Assembly: GCA_021018815.1 (NCBI GenBank)
Contig: JAITYX010000045.1
Coordinates: 2,294,001 to 2,358,000, forward strand
DNA length: 64,000 nt
Direction: 5' to 3'
Source: Talinum fruticosum
Taxonomy: Eukaryota; Streptophyta; Magnoliopsida; Caryophyllales; Talinaceae
In this document: in pieces, positions 1 to 11,999 of the stretch
How positions within the stretch are numbered: the first letter of the stretch is position 1
Layout: each line of letters opens with the position of its first letter
Made by a program: the position numbers and the translations under genes
The notes under the pieces: generated by a model
What the model saw: the letters and a program-made list of their open reading frames with translations, nothing else
Told to the model about the DNA's origin: nothing
Database searches by the model: none

Positions 1-1012
1 TGGTGCCGATTTTCCCCCTCAGCAAGCCAGCTGCCTTTTTTCTTCCACAGTGGACTACCAGTCCATGGCAACTGTAATTTGTATCCAATATAAACATATG
101 TTAATATTCTAACAATTCAACCATTAGAATCTTAACTTTTAAATTGCAATCCTAATTAAACCACAGGGAAAGAGAAAGAAGCAGTCCTCGACCAGCCATG
201 TCGCTTGAGGATGCAAATGTCAAGGGCATTCCTATACTCCAAGAGCATTCAAACAAACACATTTTTCCATCAAAACTGTTTTCAGTTCTTCTTGAAAACC
301 TTTATACCCAACCTTTCCTCAATACTCCAAGGGCATCTCAATACTCCAAGAGCATGCAAAGGAAATCATCGTCCAATTGCTTGAAGCAATAGTCCAAATC
401 TTCAAATACAGCCCCATTGCAAGCAAACCAACTAAAATTCCACAACACCATTCTAGTCATCATCGATAACCTAAGCACAACAATCTCATTCACACAAGAT
501 AAAAGGTTTCTTACATGAAGCACTGAAATTGATTAATTCAGCTAAAATTGCGATTAAATTACCTTAGAAATGCATGACAACTGCACATATGCAAGAGAAC
601 ACCCAGGCAATGCACGCCAAATATCCAATTGCCTTTCCAAATTATTCAATTCCTCCCAATAATGTACGAAACTTAAGATTAAAATCACCAGCAATCAATA
701 AAAGTAAAATCAAGATCACTAAACCGTAGTCCCTCAAATCCATGAAGACTGAAACGAAGGCAAGAAAACAATCAGGAAAGTCACGCCAAAATTCAATCGC
801 CACTCCTGGTTATTCAGTTTCTCCCAATAGAAGAATGCCAAGAGTATCCTTCAGGGAAAAAAAAAAAACACTAAAGACATCTAAAAATAGAAAGGCAAAA
901 TCAAGATCATTAATCGATGCAACATAATTAGGCTAAACCCTAGCCTTTCCCCAGAGAGAGAGCGCATAGATACATTGATACATAGCGACAGAGACAGAGA
1001 CAGACAGAGGAC
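1..1012 (-). other. Part of membrin intron 1
   Basis: No second membrin exon was found on the minus strand here, so this is read as intron sequence extending past the edge. It holds short diverged copies of an ACTCCAAGAGCAT-type unit around 235-355. Open frames at 198-392 and 742-927 resemble nothing recognisable. Confidence 0.5.
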
Positions 1013-1275
1013 CTTCTCCAGAGATCGCGCTGAGATTTGACGGCGACGGATCGCCAAAAACGGTCCATATCGACGCAGAGAGAGTGAAGATGGGAGATAT
1101 CCTTCCTGATCTCGAAGGAGAATTCCGGCAAAGCAGCGGCGCCGGCGGAGGTGGAAGACTCGAGGCGCTCCACCCTCTCAAGGCCGTCCCTGATCTTCAA
1201 TTGCAACTTCTTCGCAGTCTGATACACCTCAGCCAACGTCGTTCCCCCTCCGCCGCCGACAACCACACCGTCCAT
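1013..1275 (-). CDS. MEMB11: Membrin-type Golgi SNARE, exon 1 (gene continues beyond left edge)
   Basis: The first 88 residues starting at the ATG at 1275-1273 match the N-terminus of plant membrins (MEMB11/12, Qb-SNAREs of ER-Golgi and intra-Golgi vesicle fusion). Seen directly: a Gly-rich start, then TLAEVYQTAKKL, RDGLERVERLES, and the hallmark block MDRFWRSVAVKSQRDLWRR. The exon ends in AGAAG followed by a GT donor at 1012-1011, inside the last Arg codon, the expected place for an intron before the KTEQ-type segment of the family. Only the N-terminal regulatory helices are encoded here. The SNARE motif and C-terminal membrane anchor must lie left of the window. The frame is open further upstream to 1488, but that part is a translated GA repeat without homology, so the internal ATG was chosen. 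The family call is firm; which paralogue it is cannot be decided. Confidence 0.88.
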
Positions 1276-1400
1276 CGCCTGTCGACCGATCGTATCACCC
1301 CTCTCTCTCTCTCTGTCTCCTCTCTCTCTCTCTGTCTCTCTATCGTCTCTCTGTTTGTCGCATTGTCTCTCTGTCTCTCCTGCTCCTATACCAATAGCTA
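1276..1400 (-). promoter_or_regulatory. GA-repeat 5' leader/proximal promoter of the membrin gene
   Basis: Directly upstream of the membrin ATG the minus strand is rich in GAGA repeats (CT repeats on plus, about 1298-1385). GA-rich 5' leaders are common in plant housekeeping genes. No convincing TATA box was seen, so the transcription start is not placed. Confidence 0.45.
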
Positions 1401-1667
1401 TTGTCAGGAAAAATGATTCACGGAGTTGTAATTGTTTGTGGCAAGGGTGTTGGAGGCAACTGTATACACCCTGATTAACGCGTTTCATATTACAGCAAGC
1501 ACCACGAATTTTTCGTTACGCATACATGTTTTTTATCTTAAGGTTTTTTGTTTTTAATTATTAAAACTAAATGTTATACTATAAGCTCTTATGAGCTACT
1601 ATAAGAGTGGCGCTTATATGTGTTATGAGATGGTATAACGAGTTATGAACTTTTATAAGTTCGTTAA

Positions 1668-1701
<34 letters not shown>
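1668..1701. repeat. (TAA)n microsatellite
   Basis: About 11 uninterrupted AAT/TAA units upstream of the membrin gene, inside otherwise anonymous AT-rich sequence (1500-2460). Confidence 0.95.
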
Positions 1702-1702
<1 letters not shown>

Positions 1703-2179
1703 GTTTTTCGTTATTAATCCGCATATATAAAAAAAAAAGAATACCATTTAACCTTAGGTCGATTATCACATATGAAGGACCGTTAGAACAACAAATTTAT
1801 GATCATCGTAACACACGGACAATGAATGCACCTAAGGATTCAATAGCTAATATGATTAATGGCGTAGTAGGGAATGTTGTGCGATAATATATGTGATATT
1901 GGTCAATTATTTGACTATAAATCGATACATTACTAATTTTAATATTTTAAAATAAAGTAATGTGTACTTTGTACAAAAATATTATCCAAAAAACATATGA
2001 GTAAAATCTTTTCATATCCACAACTCGTCACAAGAATACGATAAAGATGACGATAACAACCATTATAATAACAAGTTACGACGAAGATGATGATAATAAC
2101 AATAATAATTTAGTAATGATATTACTAAAATGTTTAAATATAATAATGTTCTTTTTTATAATAGTAGTAGTAGTAGTAG

Positions 2180-2180
2180 C

Positions 2181-2279
<99 letters not shown>
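2180..2279. repeat. Long (TAA)n microsatellite
   Basis: About 33 uninterrupted AAT units, preceded by (TAG)n at 2162-2178 and degenerate trinucleotides from 2047. The open frame through it is a poly-isoleucine artefact. Confidence 0.97.
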
Positions 2280-2469
2280 TTTAATGAGTAATCTGTTATA
2301 GCAGCTTATAACCGTTAAGAGTTATTATAATTGTTAAAAGACGTTATGAGTTGTTGTTAGTTGTTAAGACTCGTTATGAGTTATTAGCAGTTATAAACGC
2401 TAATTTGAACATACTCTTAATTGATTTTTATTACCGAGTTGACAAATGTAAATCATTGATGTAAAATGA

Positions 2470-3045
2470 ATGGGTCTAAAACAGTTTAGATTGGTAACCT
2501 AACTCGATAGAGCTTTGAATTCGAGCGAGCAAGTTAAATACGGGTCGATTGTATTTAGGTTCTAGTAAAATAAGGGTCGAGTGCATTTTGGGTTCAAGTA
2601 AAATATAGGCGGTTGTATATCGGGTTATACGGGTTTTGGGTTGACCCAACGGGTTAAGAGCGTCTTTTTATTAGTTATTTTTATTTATTTAATTATAAAA
2701 ATTTAACATATTTTTGCTTAAAGGTTCACATAATTCTACGAAGAAGTATATTATTTGCATCTTTTAAAAAGAATATTAAAAAATATTTAAAATTTGATTA
2801 TGATATTTGTGTGAAAATCCTATTGAGTCGAGTGGTTTGACCACTTGATCCATTTAAATAAGGCTAATGAAAGATTGGGTCAATAATGGGTTGAATAACA
2901 ATGACTTATTATGTTAATAATTCGTTTAAGGTTCCGATGTTTATTTCACATTTTCTATTATACTAAGGATTTTTTTATATGTATATTTACTGCATTTCAA
3001 AACAGATCGAGAAATGGTTAACCTAAGTAGGCTTATCCGACCCAT
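2470..3045. mobile_element. Possible non-autonomous DNA element with imperfect terminal inverted repeats
   Basis: The left end begins ATGGGTCTAAAACAG and continues to TTGGTAACC. The reverse complement of the right end begins ATGGGTCGGATAAGC and continues to GGTTAACC, giving roughly 30-bp imperfect inverted ends. The interior repeats CGGGT/GGGTTGACCC words and has no coding potential. No clean target duplication was identified, so this remains tentative. Confidence 0.3.
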
Positions 3046-3479
3046 TTTATTCACTAGTAAAAATTTGACTATGTTTTAATCCGTCCAATTGACCATCTTA
3101 GGCGCTATGGTTCAAGAATAGCTAGTTAGAGATTTACAATAAACTAACTATCAAATTTTACATCATTATAGTAATATTATTTTTACAAAACAAAGTATAT
3201 TATATAAGATGTGACTAGGTATATTCACTTCATCAAATTATTTTTTTAAAAAATGGTAAATATATCAATTATCGAGGCAGCCCTTCTCGCAAGGGTTCTA
3301 TGCAAGTTATCCTCCATTAAAATGGAGAGAAAAGAAGAAGAAGAAGGAAGAAAATCCCAAAATAAAGAATGGGATATAAAAAGACCTATTTTTGCTATTA
3401 ATAAGGACATGATTACGATTCCTAAGATACAAATGAGTATCATGAATAAGAGTGTGGATCTCCCATGGCGATTGACATT

Positions 3480-4260
3480 CCCGACCTAAAGTCTTAATAA
3501 CGATTTGATTATCCCCCTCGATGATTATAGAGCGGAAGCCCGACTAGATAGCGGCTCTTACTCCATTTCTCATAGCAAGTGCTTCAGCTACCAAGACTAA
3601 GGTTGGCCCCAAATTTGACACTCCCGCTTTGACAAATATTTTATCCCAACTCCCGATGACAAACCCTCCAACTATAGTCGTAAAAGATTTTGATCTATCA
3701 AAATTGATTTTGATGAATCCCCTACGAGGCTTCTCCCATTTGATAAGATGATTTATAGTGGTAGGAATAGAAAATGATTGATGTAAAGAAGAAGGAAAAT
3801 AAAGATCATCGAATCACCCTCTTGCTCTCCATTATGCCCATAATCTTTTAACTTTAATAATGGTTGATACTGAATTGTACCTACCATTATTAAATACAAT
3901 ATCATTCCTGCTTTTCCAAATGCTCCAAATTAGATAAACCAAACTAACCAATTGTGTTGGTTTATTGAGATTCTTACACGTTTTATATTATCTCGAAAGA
4001 GACAACAAGTAAAGATGCCCAATATTAATATCGAGCCAATTATGAAGATAGGCCTTCTCCTAAGTATCTTTAACATGAGGGCACTTCTCCCAAGTATCTT
4101 TAACATGAGGGCATCGAGCGAATAGATGATCGATCGATTCCTCACTTTGATGGCATACTTGGACAATGGTTAGTCACATTAATCCATCTTCTCAAAAATG
4201 TATCTCGTGTAGCAATAGAATTATGATGTAGTTGCCATAAAAAAAAGTTTTGTTTTAGGC
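3480..4260 (-). pseudogene. LINE C-terminal zinc-binding and RNase H region
   Basis: Around 4260-3900 the minus strand reads KQNFFLWQL...RDTFLRRW, typical of the RT-associated zinc-binding region. From about 3750 it reads KWEKPRRGFIKINFD, then GGFVIGSWDK, LVLVAEALAMRNGVRAA and IIIEGDNQIVIK. These are the strand-1 Asp, the AE.A..GL..A helix and the late Asp of plant LINE RNase H. A stop lies after the AE helix. RNase H would remove RNA from RNA:DNA hybrids during insertion. Confidence 0.78.
4054..4113. repeat. 30-bp direct duplication inside the LINE
   Basis: Two adjacent 30-bp units (4054-4083 and 4084-4113) differ at one base. Each contains TATCTTTAACATGAGG. It is a local duplication in the zinc-binding region and adds ten codons. 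Confidence 0.85.
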
Positions 4261-4840
4261 ATAACATCTAGCTTCCGGATCCACCCGACCTCCCAAACTT
4301 GATTTCGATACTCAAAATTATGTGCATTCCAACTTGCGGATTTTGTATATTGAATTTTCCTAAACTCGATAATCCCCATCAAATCATGTCTTTGATATCA
4401 TGTTGGGGAATGGGTACACTTTGTATGCTCCTACAAATTTCCATTGGAAGAAAAGAAGAGAGAAACTTAATGGTCCATTCTTTTTCGGGCGTAATACAAA
4501 TATCGATCGGAGCATCAAGTCATGGAATGTCATTCCTAGATTGATCATAATCTTGGAGTAGTGGTGTTTGCCCACATTAGTTGTCATGCCAAAATTTCAT
4601 AGCCTTTCCATTTTCAATTTTCCATTTTAATCCTCTTTTAAAAAGATCTCTTTCTTTCAGGAGACATTTCCAAGCCCAACAGTCGAAGGCTTAGGGTTTT
4701 GTAAGAAAAATCCTCGGTTAGAGGGTATTTTGATCGCATGATCCGGGCCAAAAATTGTTCACTTCATATAAAAATTTTCATATTAGTTTACGAGAGAAAA
4801 GCTTGATTAACGACCTCTGTTCTCCCGAGACCCATAGCCC

Positions 4841-6004
4841 TTATTTTTTTGGTGTATAGATTTTATCCCATGAAATAAGAGGAAGACCTTTAACATCCTT
4901 TGATTTACTCCCAAAAAAAAACTCTATTGATCTTATCCAATGTTGAGGAAGTACTTTTTGGTAATTTGAAACATTACATAGTATGTGCGAGTAGCGATTC
5001 CAATTTGGATCGTATAAGAACAACCAGTCCTGCTTTGGAGAGCGAATTAGCTTTCCAATTTGTAGCTTGTTATCTGCTTTAGCCAAAATATTAGCAAAGG
5101 TAAGACTATTAGACCTTCCTTTGAATACCGAACAGCCAAGATATTTTCCCAGCGAATCTCTATGTGGGATATTAAAAATGGATGCGACCTCGGTTCTATC
5201 AACGAGATGTTGCATTTTTAGAAAATACAAGGACGGACTTGTGGAAATTAATAAATTGGCTGCCTATTTTCCTTTAATATTACCAAATTTATTAATAATT
5301 TTGTGTGTCAATAGAATATTATTATGGATATCTCTATCGAGAACAAAGGCACTTTGGTATGGACTAATAATTCTTTGAAGAATCAGTCTTAATATATTAA
5401 CAATGATTTTTGAGACAATCTTATACAAACTATTGCATACACTCGATTGGTCTATATTGTGTTGTAGCCGACAGATTATCCACTTTGTATCAAATCATTA
5501 CCAATAATGTTCTAATTTTGTTGGAATAAACTTGCCTCAAAACCGTCGAGTCTTTGAACTTTAGCGAGGTTCATTTGAAAAACATCAATTTTGATTTCCT
5601 CCGGTGTTACTTGGAGAAATAAGATGATGATTGTCGATATCCGAGATAAGAGGCCTTAAATTTAGATTAATCGGACCAATATTATGTCATTGTGTAAGGA
5701 ATCTATTAGAGAAGTCCGTAACAAATTTCTATTTAATAATATCTTTATCACTAATCCAACCACCCGATTCATCCTTGATTTGAGAGATATTCATTCTTTA
5801 CTTTCTAAAAGTGTAACATCTATGAAAGAATTTAGAGTTCCTGTCTCCCTTAGATAACCATTCTTTCTTATAATATTTTTCCCAATATTTTTGATTAAAC
5901 ATGATAAGTTTCTCTCTTTGCTTAATAAGCCTTGAATGCCAATGAAGTAGTCTAAAGTTGCACGAATCAACAATCAATCTTTCTTCAACCTTTTGTAATT
6001 GCAA
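4841..6004 (-). pseudogene. LINE reverse transcriptase with the catalytic palm deleted
   Basis: N-terminal RT features are clear on the minus strand: REKLIMFNQKYWEKYYK and WLSKGDRNSKFFH (about 5960-5800), then RPISVCNSLYKIVSKII and ISPYQSAFVLDRDIHNN (about 5500-5310). After a KGK-like end near 5265 the sequence goes straight to the post-palm segment (SLYFLKMQHLVDRTEV, then SLGKYLGCSVFKGRSN). The region that should hold the AFDR and YADD catalytic motifs is absent. The copy therefore cannot encode an active polymerase. Confidence 0.82.
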
Positions 6005-6299
6005 AGTGTTTTTCTCAATTTGCTTGGAGGTAATTATTACAAGTGCTCTTAGGCCACCTTTTAAGGTTAGCTTTGTCTGTTCTTTAATTTACAAACAAAT
6101 TTGAACATTCTTGTTCCTCTATGATGAGCATTCCATTGATCCTTAACGATATTTTTAACCTTATTGTAATTAGACCAATTACTCCGGAATCTAAAATTCC
6201 GCCTCCAATTTCGTGTTTTTCCGCTTCCGTGTTCGAGCACAATATAGCAATGATGGCAAACAGGAAAAGGGTCCATGAGTAATAGAGCAATTTGGATAT

Positions 6300-6923
6300 A
6301 TGTCAGTCTAGTCTTTTCTTACAATTGCTTTATCTAGTCTTTCATAAATGAGTTGACCTCTTAGATATTTTTTCCATATGTATATCCTACCAACAGTGAG
6401 AATGCTTTACGCCTATATTATAAATAAAGTTTCTTAATCTCTCGAAGAGTAACTAGAGAAAGTTTTTGTCCCCCAATTTTTCATTGAAACTTTCTAACTC
6501 ATTAAAGTCCCCTATAGTACACCAGGCTAAATTGATAAGACAATTAAGGTCCCGTAAATGATTCCAGAAGACATTTTTATTAATAGCCTGAATTAGACCA
6601 TAAACCCCTGAAATGATAGAGTCCTTTTGATTACTTTTATCAATGACATGTAGATGAATAGTTCGCTGATCTTTAACCAACACATTAGTTGTTATATTAT
6701 TAGAATTCTACAAAAGCCACATTCCCCCACAATGATTATATGGCATGACAAAGTCATAATGATCATAGCCTAAAGATGAGATAATTTTTTCAAGTATTAG
6801 CCACATTAGTCATTATTTTGATAACGAAAAGAATATCGGAGCATAATTTCGATTCAAAATTAAAATTTCCTGTTTGATTTGTTGCTTTTTCGTGCCTTGA
6901 ACATTCCAAGCAATTATTTTCAT
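6300..6923 (-). pseudogene. LINE endonuclease domain (AP-like), broken
   Basis: The start MKIIAWNVQG is the canonical beginning of the plant LINE apurinic-like endonuclease, which nicks target DNA for target-primed reverse transcription. Further on, SGVYG, WNHLRDLN and GDFNELESFNEK match the VYG / LW..L / GDFN..L...EK blocks. The frame is interrupted between about 6813 and 6683. The segment after it (about 6290-6070) matches the usual linker ahead of the RT. Confidence 0.8.
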
Positions 6924-7062
6924 AAAACCAAAAAAAGAATCCCAATATTGACCCATATTGGGATTAATGCAATCCAACCAAGAGCATACATCGTAACAAC
7001 AACCAACATAATCCATATGAACCTTATTCTTGTAATAACCGAAGATAAAACAAATAGGACTT

Positions 7063-9050
7063 TGTAGACACGTAAAAGTGTCATCTCTTATCTCTTTAAT
7101 TCCGTATTTTATTCCGTAGGCCCGATGATAAAATATCGAGTCTTGTTTGAGGATTTGGATCTCGGATCGTGCTTGATTGGTGCGACAAAAGCCGATAAAC
7201 TACAAAGAATCCCAATACCAAATAAATAGCCTTTTGCCTTAGGGCTGATCTAAAAATCCCTCTTTCTTTTGGACTATCCAAGAACCGAGCCAAGCCTTCG
7301 GACATAACGGAGTCAAGTGTTGTGTACCGAGAAATTCCAAGTTCGAATACCGCATTTTACTTTTGTCCAATCGGATAAGGAGTCGAAGACTTGAAGACGA
7401 CGTTAAAACGTTGCATTTCATGATCACGAGCATCAAAGTGTTGCATTTAAGCTCCACAAAATAGTCCACACGAGACGAGGAGCTTTTTCCCTCAAAACGA
7501 CATCATGACCGACGCCTACAACCCGGAATTTTAAGTGAAACGCTGCATTTTGGCTTAGAGAATCCCTTGGAAACACACTAGGGCACGAAACCCTAGGAGC
7601 ACCCGAGTGGCAGCGCTGTGAATCGGGTTTTATCCAAGTTTATCTTTGTTTTAGCCGGTTCAATTTTGTGAGATTATGGCTCGATTTATTCCCAGCTGCT
7701 TGGATGGTCGGCCAAGGCAAACCCTAGGTCATTTGTGACCTAGGTCCTCTCATATAAATAGAGAGCCTTGGCTCTCATTCCCGAGACGACTTTCTCCTAT
7801 GCATAATGTCTGTAGAAAGCTAACTAGAGCATTCATACCTAAATGTTACTCTGCAGAAATCAATTCCTCTTTTCTACTAATGTCGTTGAATTTATGCAAA
7901 GAGGTAAAGAATATTCGATTATTCCGATCTCTTGGAATTTATTCAACCGATCTTTCCTATTCCTTACACATTCACCTTCACAAAAGTAAGCCCTTTCTTT
8001 GATTTGTCACCGTCACATCAAGAGATCCGAGTGTAGAGATGAAGTGTAGAGATCCGGATCAGCAAGGTGGGACAACTTGAGGGCAACGTTTAGCCTTCAA
8101 ACGAGTTATTTAATTTGTGTTTTACTTATCGCTTTTCGTATTGTGGATTGAAGAGATTAATCACTTCTTTCAATTTCTCCCGCTGAGATGTAATCTTTTA
8201 GTTTTTTTCTTTTCTTTCTTTATTGCTTTCTTTATTGCTTGCTTTTTAGTATCATTTAGCATGTGGTTGTATGTTCATGTTTACCACATTATTTTAGTAT
8301 ACTACTCAAACTACGATGGCCGTTTTGGACAAGCGGAATGGAATGGTTTTCCCTACATTTCGTACCTTCGCCCCGAATATGATTTTCGGTTCAAAGATTG
8401 ATAGAGTCAATTTTAGCCTCTTTTAGTCTTATTTTTCTCATACTAAGATTGAAAGAGCAAGTTTTAGTTTTGTTAGTTTTCTACCTAAAAACTTACTAAC
8501 GACTCCTCGTTTTGCTTTATTCTTATTGAAAAACACATCTTAGTTATTTTATGATTGTAGGGCAAAAAAAAAAGAGATTTGGATCTGCCTGCTAGGCCGA
8601 AGCCAAGGTCGATCTGTTTCAGCCAGTGCCTTTGGCCGACGCCAGTGACCACCGAGTGCAGTCGTCGCTTGCACTTGGGTGGTCGATGGCTGAGGCTTGG
8701 GTCCAAACCGGTGTTTTCACACCAGTCTATCCCTAAAGCCTCACGGTAGAACCTTAATTTCTAAATTTTATTTATTCTTCAATTAGGAGATAATATCACG
8801 AAAATTCGAAAATAATTTATAAAATAAAATAGTTAATAAAACGCCAATCAATTCAATCTGATTTGATCCGTTAATTTGACTTAATAAAATTTGAAACTCT
8901 TAATAAAGAGATCAATCCCCACTTTCTAAAATTTATGTTTCAAAATCCCAAATCATTTTCAAACCCTGTTTTCCAAAACCCAAAGAAATGCCAAAGAGGT
9001 GCGTGGGGAAGCACGACCCGGTTCGGGCCAAGGCTTGTGGTTCCTACGAG
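7063..9050 (+). mobile_element. Tat/Ogre-type LTR (5' LTR, about 2.0 kb)
   Basis: Begins TGTAGACAC and runs to GGTTCCTACGAG, immediately followed by a TGGCGACTCC primer site. Diverged copies of the same LTR occur at 42385-44043 (plus), 44044-45067 (minus, partial) and 61714-about 62650 (minus, partial). A TATA box lies at 7753. It abuts the 5' side of the LINE. Divergence from the 42385 copy is large (I estimate roughly a quarter of positions, unaligned), so the insertion is old or the two belong to different elements. Confidence 0.85.
7723..7762 (+). promoter_or_regulatory. LTR core promoter: palindrome plus TATA box
   Basis: A perfect inverted repeat (CCTAGGTCA, spacer TTTG, TGACCTAGG) at 7723-7744 is followed nine bases later by TATAAATA at 7753-7760. 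The same arrangement and spacing recur in the LTR at 43115-43152, and in weakened form in the inverted LTR near 44385-44420. This is the likely transcription start region of the Tat element. Confidence 0.7.
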
Positions 9051-9070
9051 TGGCGACTCCACCCAGGATA
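9051..9070 (+). promoter_or_regulatory. Primer binding site of the Tat element
   Basis: TGGCGACTCCAC directly follows the LTR end. Tat/Ogre elements typically carry a TGGCGACTCC-type site for tRNA-Arg. The match weakens after 12 bases. Confidence 0.7.
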
Positions 9071-9782
9071 TAATTATTTATTAAGAGGGAAAAACTTGAA
9101 AATTTGATTAGTGTATTTTTATGATATGTTTGCATTAGGCATCCCACATTTAGCAACCTTGAACATAGTTTAAATATTGTTTTGGACCCCTAGAATGAGG
9201 CTCCCATTGGATCCTAGGCGGGCCCAATTAGGGTTGGCAACGGGGGACACCCCGCCCCGCCCCTCCCCTCACCCTGCCCCCGCCCCAGCCCCGACCCTCT
9301 TTCGGGGTGACTTTCACCCCGTCGGGGCCCTAATTCCCGAAATATTTACATGGGCCAACGAAGCCCAAACTATTTACGAGCTCATAAAAGTAAAACTCAA
9401 ATTGTGATTAAATTTAAAAGCCCTAAATAGTAAAGCCCAAACTATTTTTTTCATGCAATCATCCAATATCCATGAAAAGTTTAAACTAAAGAAAGACCAA
9501 AATAGCAATACAAAATACAAAACAAACAAGTCCTCATAGTTTAAACACAAATACAACCATCTAATAAAACATAAATGTTCTCATAGAATCCAACATCATT
9601 TATCCATCAAACTTCAAACTCATCATCAACTTCCGCATCATGATCTTGATCAATAGTACTATGACGATAAGAGACAACTTCATCATCATCTACAACATGA
9701 AAAATATAAATTGAATTATTGATTGATATATTATCATAACATTTAAATATAAGAAATTCTACTATGCACATGCTAAAGTTCA

Positions 9783-11920
9783 TTAAAGAATAAAAATATA
9801 TACCTTCAGGTCGGATTTGTATGTAGCCAAAAGCCAATCTCTAACACACATTAAAGCTTCTAAAGTCTTGGGATGCAAGTGATTGCAATGTGGGGTAATG
9901 AACCTCTCACCCGTGCTAAATACGGACTCCGATGCTACTTGTGGAGATAGGTATGGCATAGATATCTCTAGCAATCATAGGTAAAATTGGAAACCTTGTG
10001 GCGGCTTTCCAATGAACCAATATATCAAAATTATCAGCCCTTGGGGTAACCGCCTCTTCTAAGTAAATATCCTAAGATTTTGGTGCGAGGCATGGGATCC
10101 ATTGAAATCAATGCATCAAACTTATCATAAATTTCCTTCCCAATAGGCAAACCCCTACACTAGAATCCGTAGTAACAAAAGATGAATCATAAGAAACACT
10201 ACAAGAAGAAGCCTTCAAATGTTTGTACTTCTCTTCATATTCATGGAACAAATCACAGCAAACATTCTAGATCATATCAACCTTATCAAATACATCAAAA
10301 TCAAGAATAGTACTATGACAAGCATGCACCATTTTCAACTTGTACCTAGGATCCAAAACACATGCAACTCCTAATATTCCATGCATGACATCCCAAGTAT
10401 TTCAAAAATTTATCAAGCATCTTCTGAGCTATAGTCCTAATAACCATATCCCTATCTAGAAGCCAACCGTTCAAAGCTATTCGAATTTCAAATACCTTAG
10501 GAAAAGAAACATTTGCAGTAGGAAAACTAGTGCCTGGAGAACAACCGAGTCACATCATAAAATACTTGTAACCTACCACAAATATCTTTTGCCTTCTCCC
10601 ATTCCTCATCGAAGGAACACATTTATAACTCGCTTACTCTCCTTACCAACTAAGGAAAAACATCCTTATACAACAAAGTCTGTTTCAAGCATTAAGAATG
10701 TTGAATTCCACCTCGTTTTACAATCTAATTTCAACTTCTTCAAGTAAGGCACACTCAAACTATCACAAACTTCTCTAAAAGTTTCCTCTCTTTTAGGTGT
10801 TGCTTTCCAATATGCTACACTATCACGAACCTTTTCAATTGAACTCTCAATCACCTCCAACCCATCCTTAACAATGATATTAAGAATATGTGCATAACAA
10901 TGCATATGGAAATGCTTACCCATCGGTGGAAGTGTCCTTAGATCCAAACGATCTATAAGAATGCCAATTATTGCATCATTGCAAGAACAATTGTCCACTT
11001 GTGAGGCTTGATAGCTTTCTACTAATATTCCACTCTAAAAAACACTTTAAGAGCTCTTTGGATATGCTTTCCGCGGTAGGAGGACAGGGAACATATGCAA
11101 ACCTAGCAGAAAATGCAAACGTAAAAAACAGAATTTAAAGTGCGAAACGAAAAAAAGAACCGAGCAAAAACCGAAAACAAAAACAGGAAAAAAAACAGGC
11201 AGAAACGAAAAACGAAACAGCAGGTAGAAAACGAAACGAGAAAAAAACCGGGTAGAAGCTGAAACGAAATAGGAAAAAAGGCAAAAACGGAAAACGAAAC
11301 ATGCTAGGCAAAAACAGTAGAACCGAAAATATAAACTAAAAAAGAAAGCGAAACGAAACTAAAAACAGAAAAGTCGCACAAATAATAAACATATGTCAAA
11401 ATGCGCTTTTGCATTTTCCACGAGCTATCAATCCAATGGGCTATTATGGCTATAAAACCAAGCTTTTGATTTTGAGTGGTCCACATGTTTGTGGTAATAG
11501 CCATTTTGCTTGAAGCACTTCCTAACAACTTCATTGTTTTTGCCTTTTCAAAATAAAACACTTTGAAAATATCTTTTCTAAGTGTATTCCTTGATATCAT
11601 GTTGAATGTAGGTTGGAGAGCCTTTGAATATTTTCTAAACCCCTCATGCTCCACAATAGCAAGAGGATACTCATGAATTATTACCATATGTGCAAAATCC
11701 TTCCTTGCAAGCTCGTCATCAAAACCATTAACAAACAACACTTGCCCTTGTTTGTCACTGGAAGACTCTATCTTCAACTTTTTTGGGTAAAGTCATTTGT
11801 AATATCTCTGTGTCTTTTCATAGGGTAAATTTTATGATGGTCCCGCTAATGCTTCATACCATTTTTTGAATTACCACCGAGTTTTTTCCCACAATAATTG
11901 CAAATAGCTTTCGATATGCC
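9783..11920 (-). pseudogene. hAT transposase (BED finger, RNase H-like core, dimerisation domain), broken
   Basis: N-terminal BED zinc finger at about 11920-11830: AICNYCGKKLGG followed by a His pair (RDHH). N-terminal catalytic part at 11777-11304, including KMAITTNMWTTQNQ. Middle at 10998-10666, with CYAHILNIIVKDGLEVI and LDCKTRWNSTFLML. C-terminal hAT dimerisation region at about 10070-9800: FDILVHWKAATRFPIL, VASESVFSTGERFI and LEALMCVRDWLL. Frameshifts separate the blocks, and about 300 bp of A-rich sequence splits the first two. The enzyme would cut and paste the element by binding the GC-rich ends. As it stands it is not translatable. Confidence 0.85.
11085..11370. repeat. A-rich degenerate repeat (AAACGAAAC words) inside the hAT gene
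   Basis: Dense variants of AAAACGAAAC, GAAACAGG and GCAAAAACGG lie between two transposase blocks. It may be an intron or an expanded low-complexity insertion. There is no coding signal. Confidence 0.6.
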
Positions 11921-11999
11921 ATTGATAATTTGATACCCAAAATGTTACCAAACATCCGAGATAAACTTTCTTTTCTTTCCAAATGTTAATGTATCCACC

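Larger units (their letters stand above)
3240..7016 (-). mobile_element. Degraded LINE (L1-type non-LTR retrotransposon)
   Basis: Read on the minus strand, the order is endonuclease (about 6923-6300), linker, partial reverse transcriptase (about 6000-4840), zinc-binding RT-associated region (about 4260-3900) and RNase H (about 3760-3480). This is the order of plant L1-type LINEs. All domains carry frameshifts and stops. A T-run on plus near 3241-3250 may mark the 3' A-tail. The 5' end is abutted by a Tat LTR at 7063. Confidence 0.85.

Noticed and set aside
1084..1416. Plus-strand open frame opposite membrin exon 1
   Set aside because: Antisense shadow with Ser/Leu repeats from the CT microsatellite.
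940..1488. 182-codon minus-strand frame taken as a whole
   Set aside because: Only the part from the ATG at 1275 to the GT donor matches membrin. The upstream part translates a GA repeat and the downstream part is intron.
2047..2301. Poly-isoleucine open frame
   Set aside because: Produced by the TAA microsatellite.
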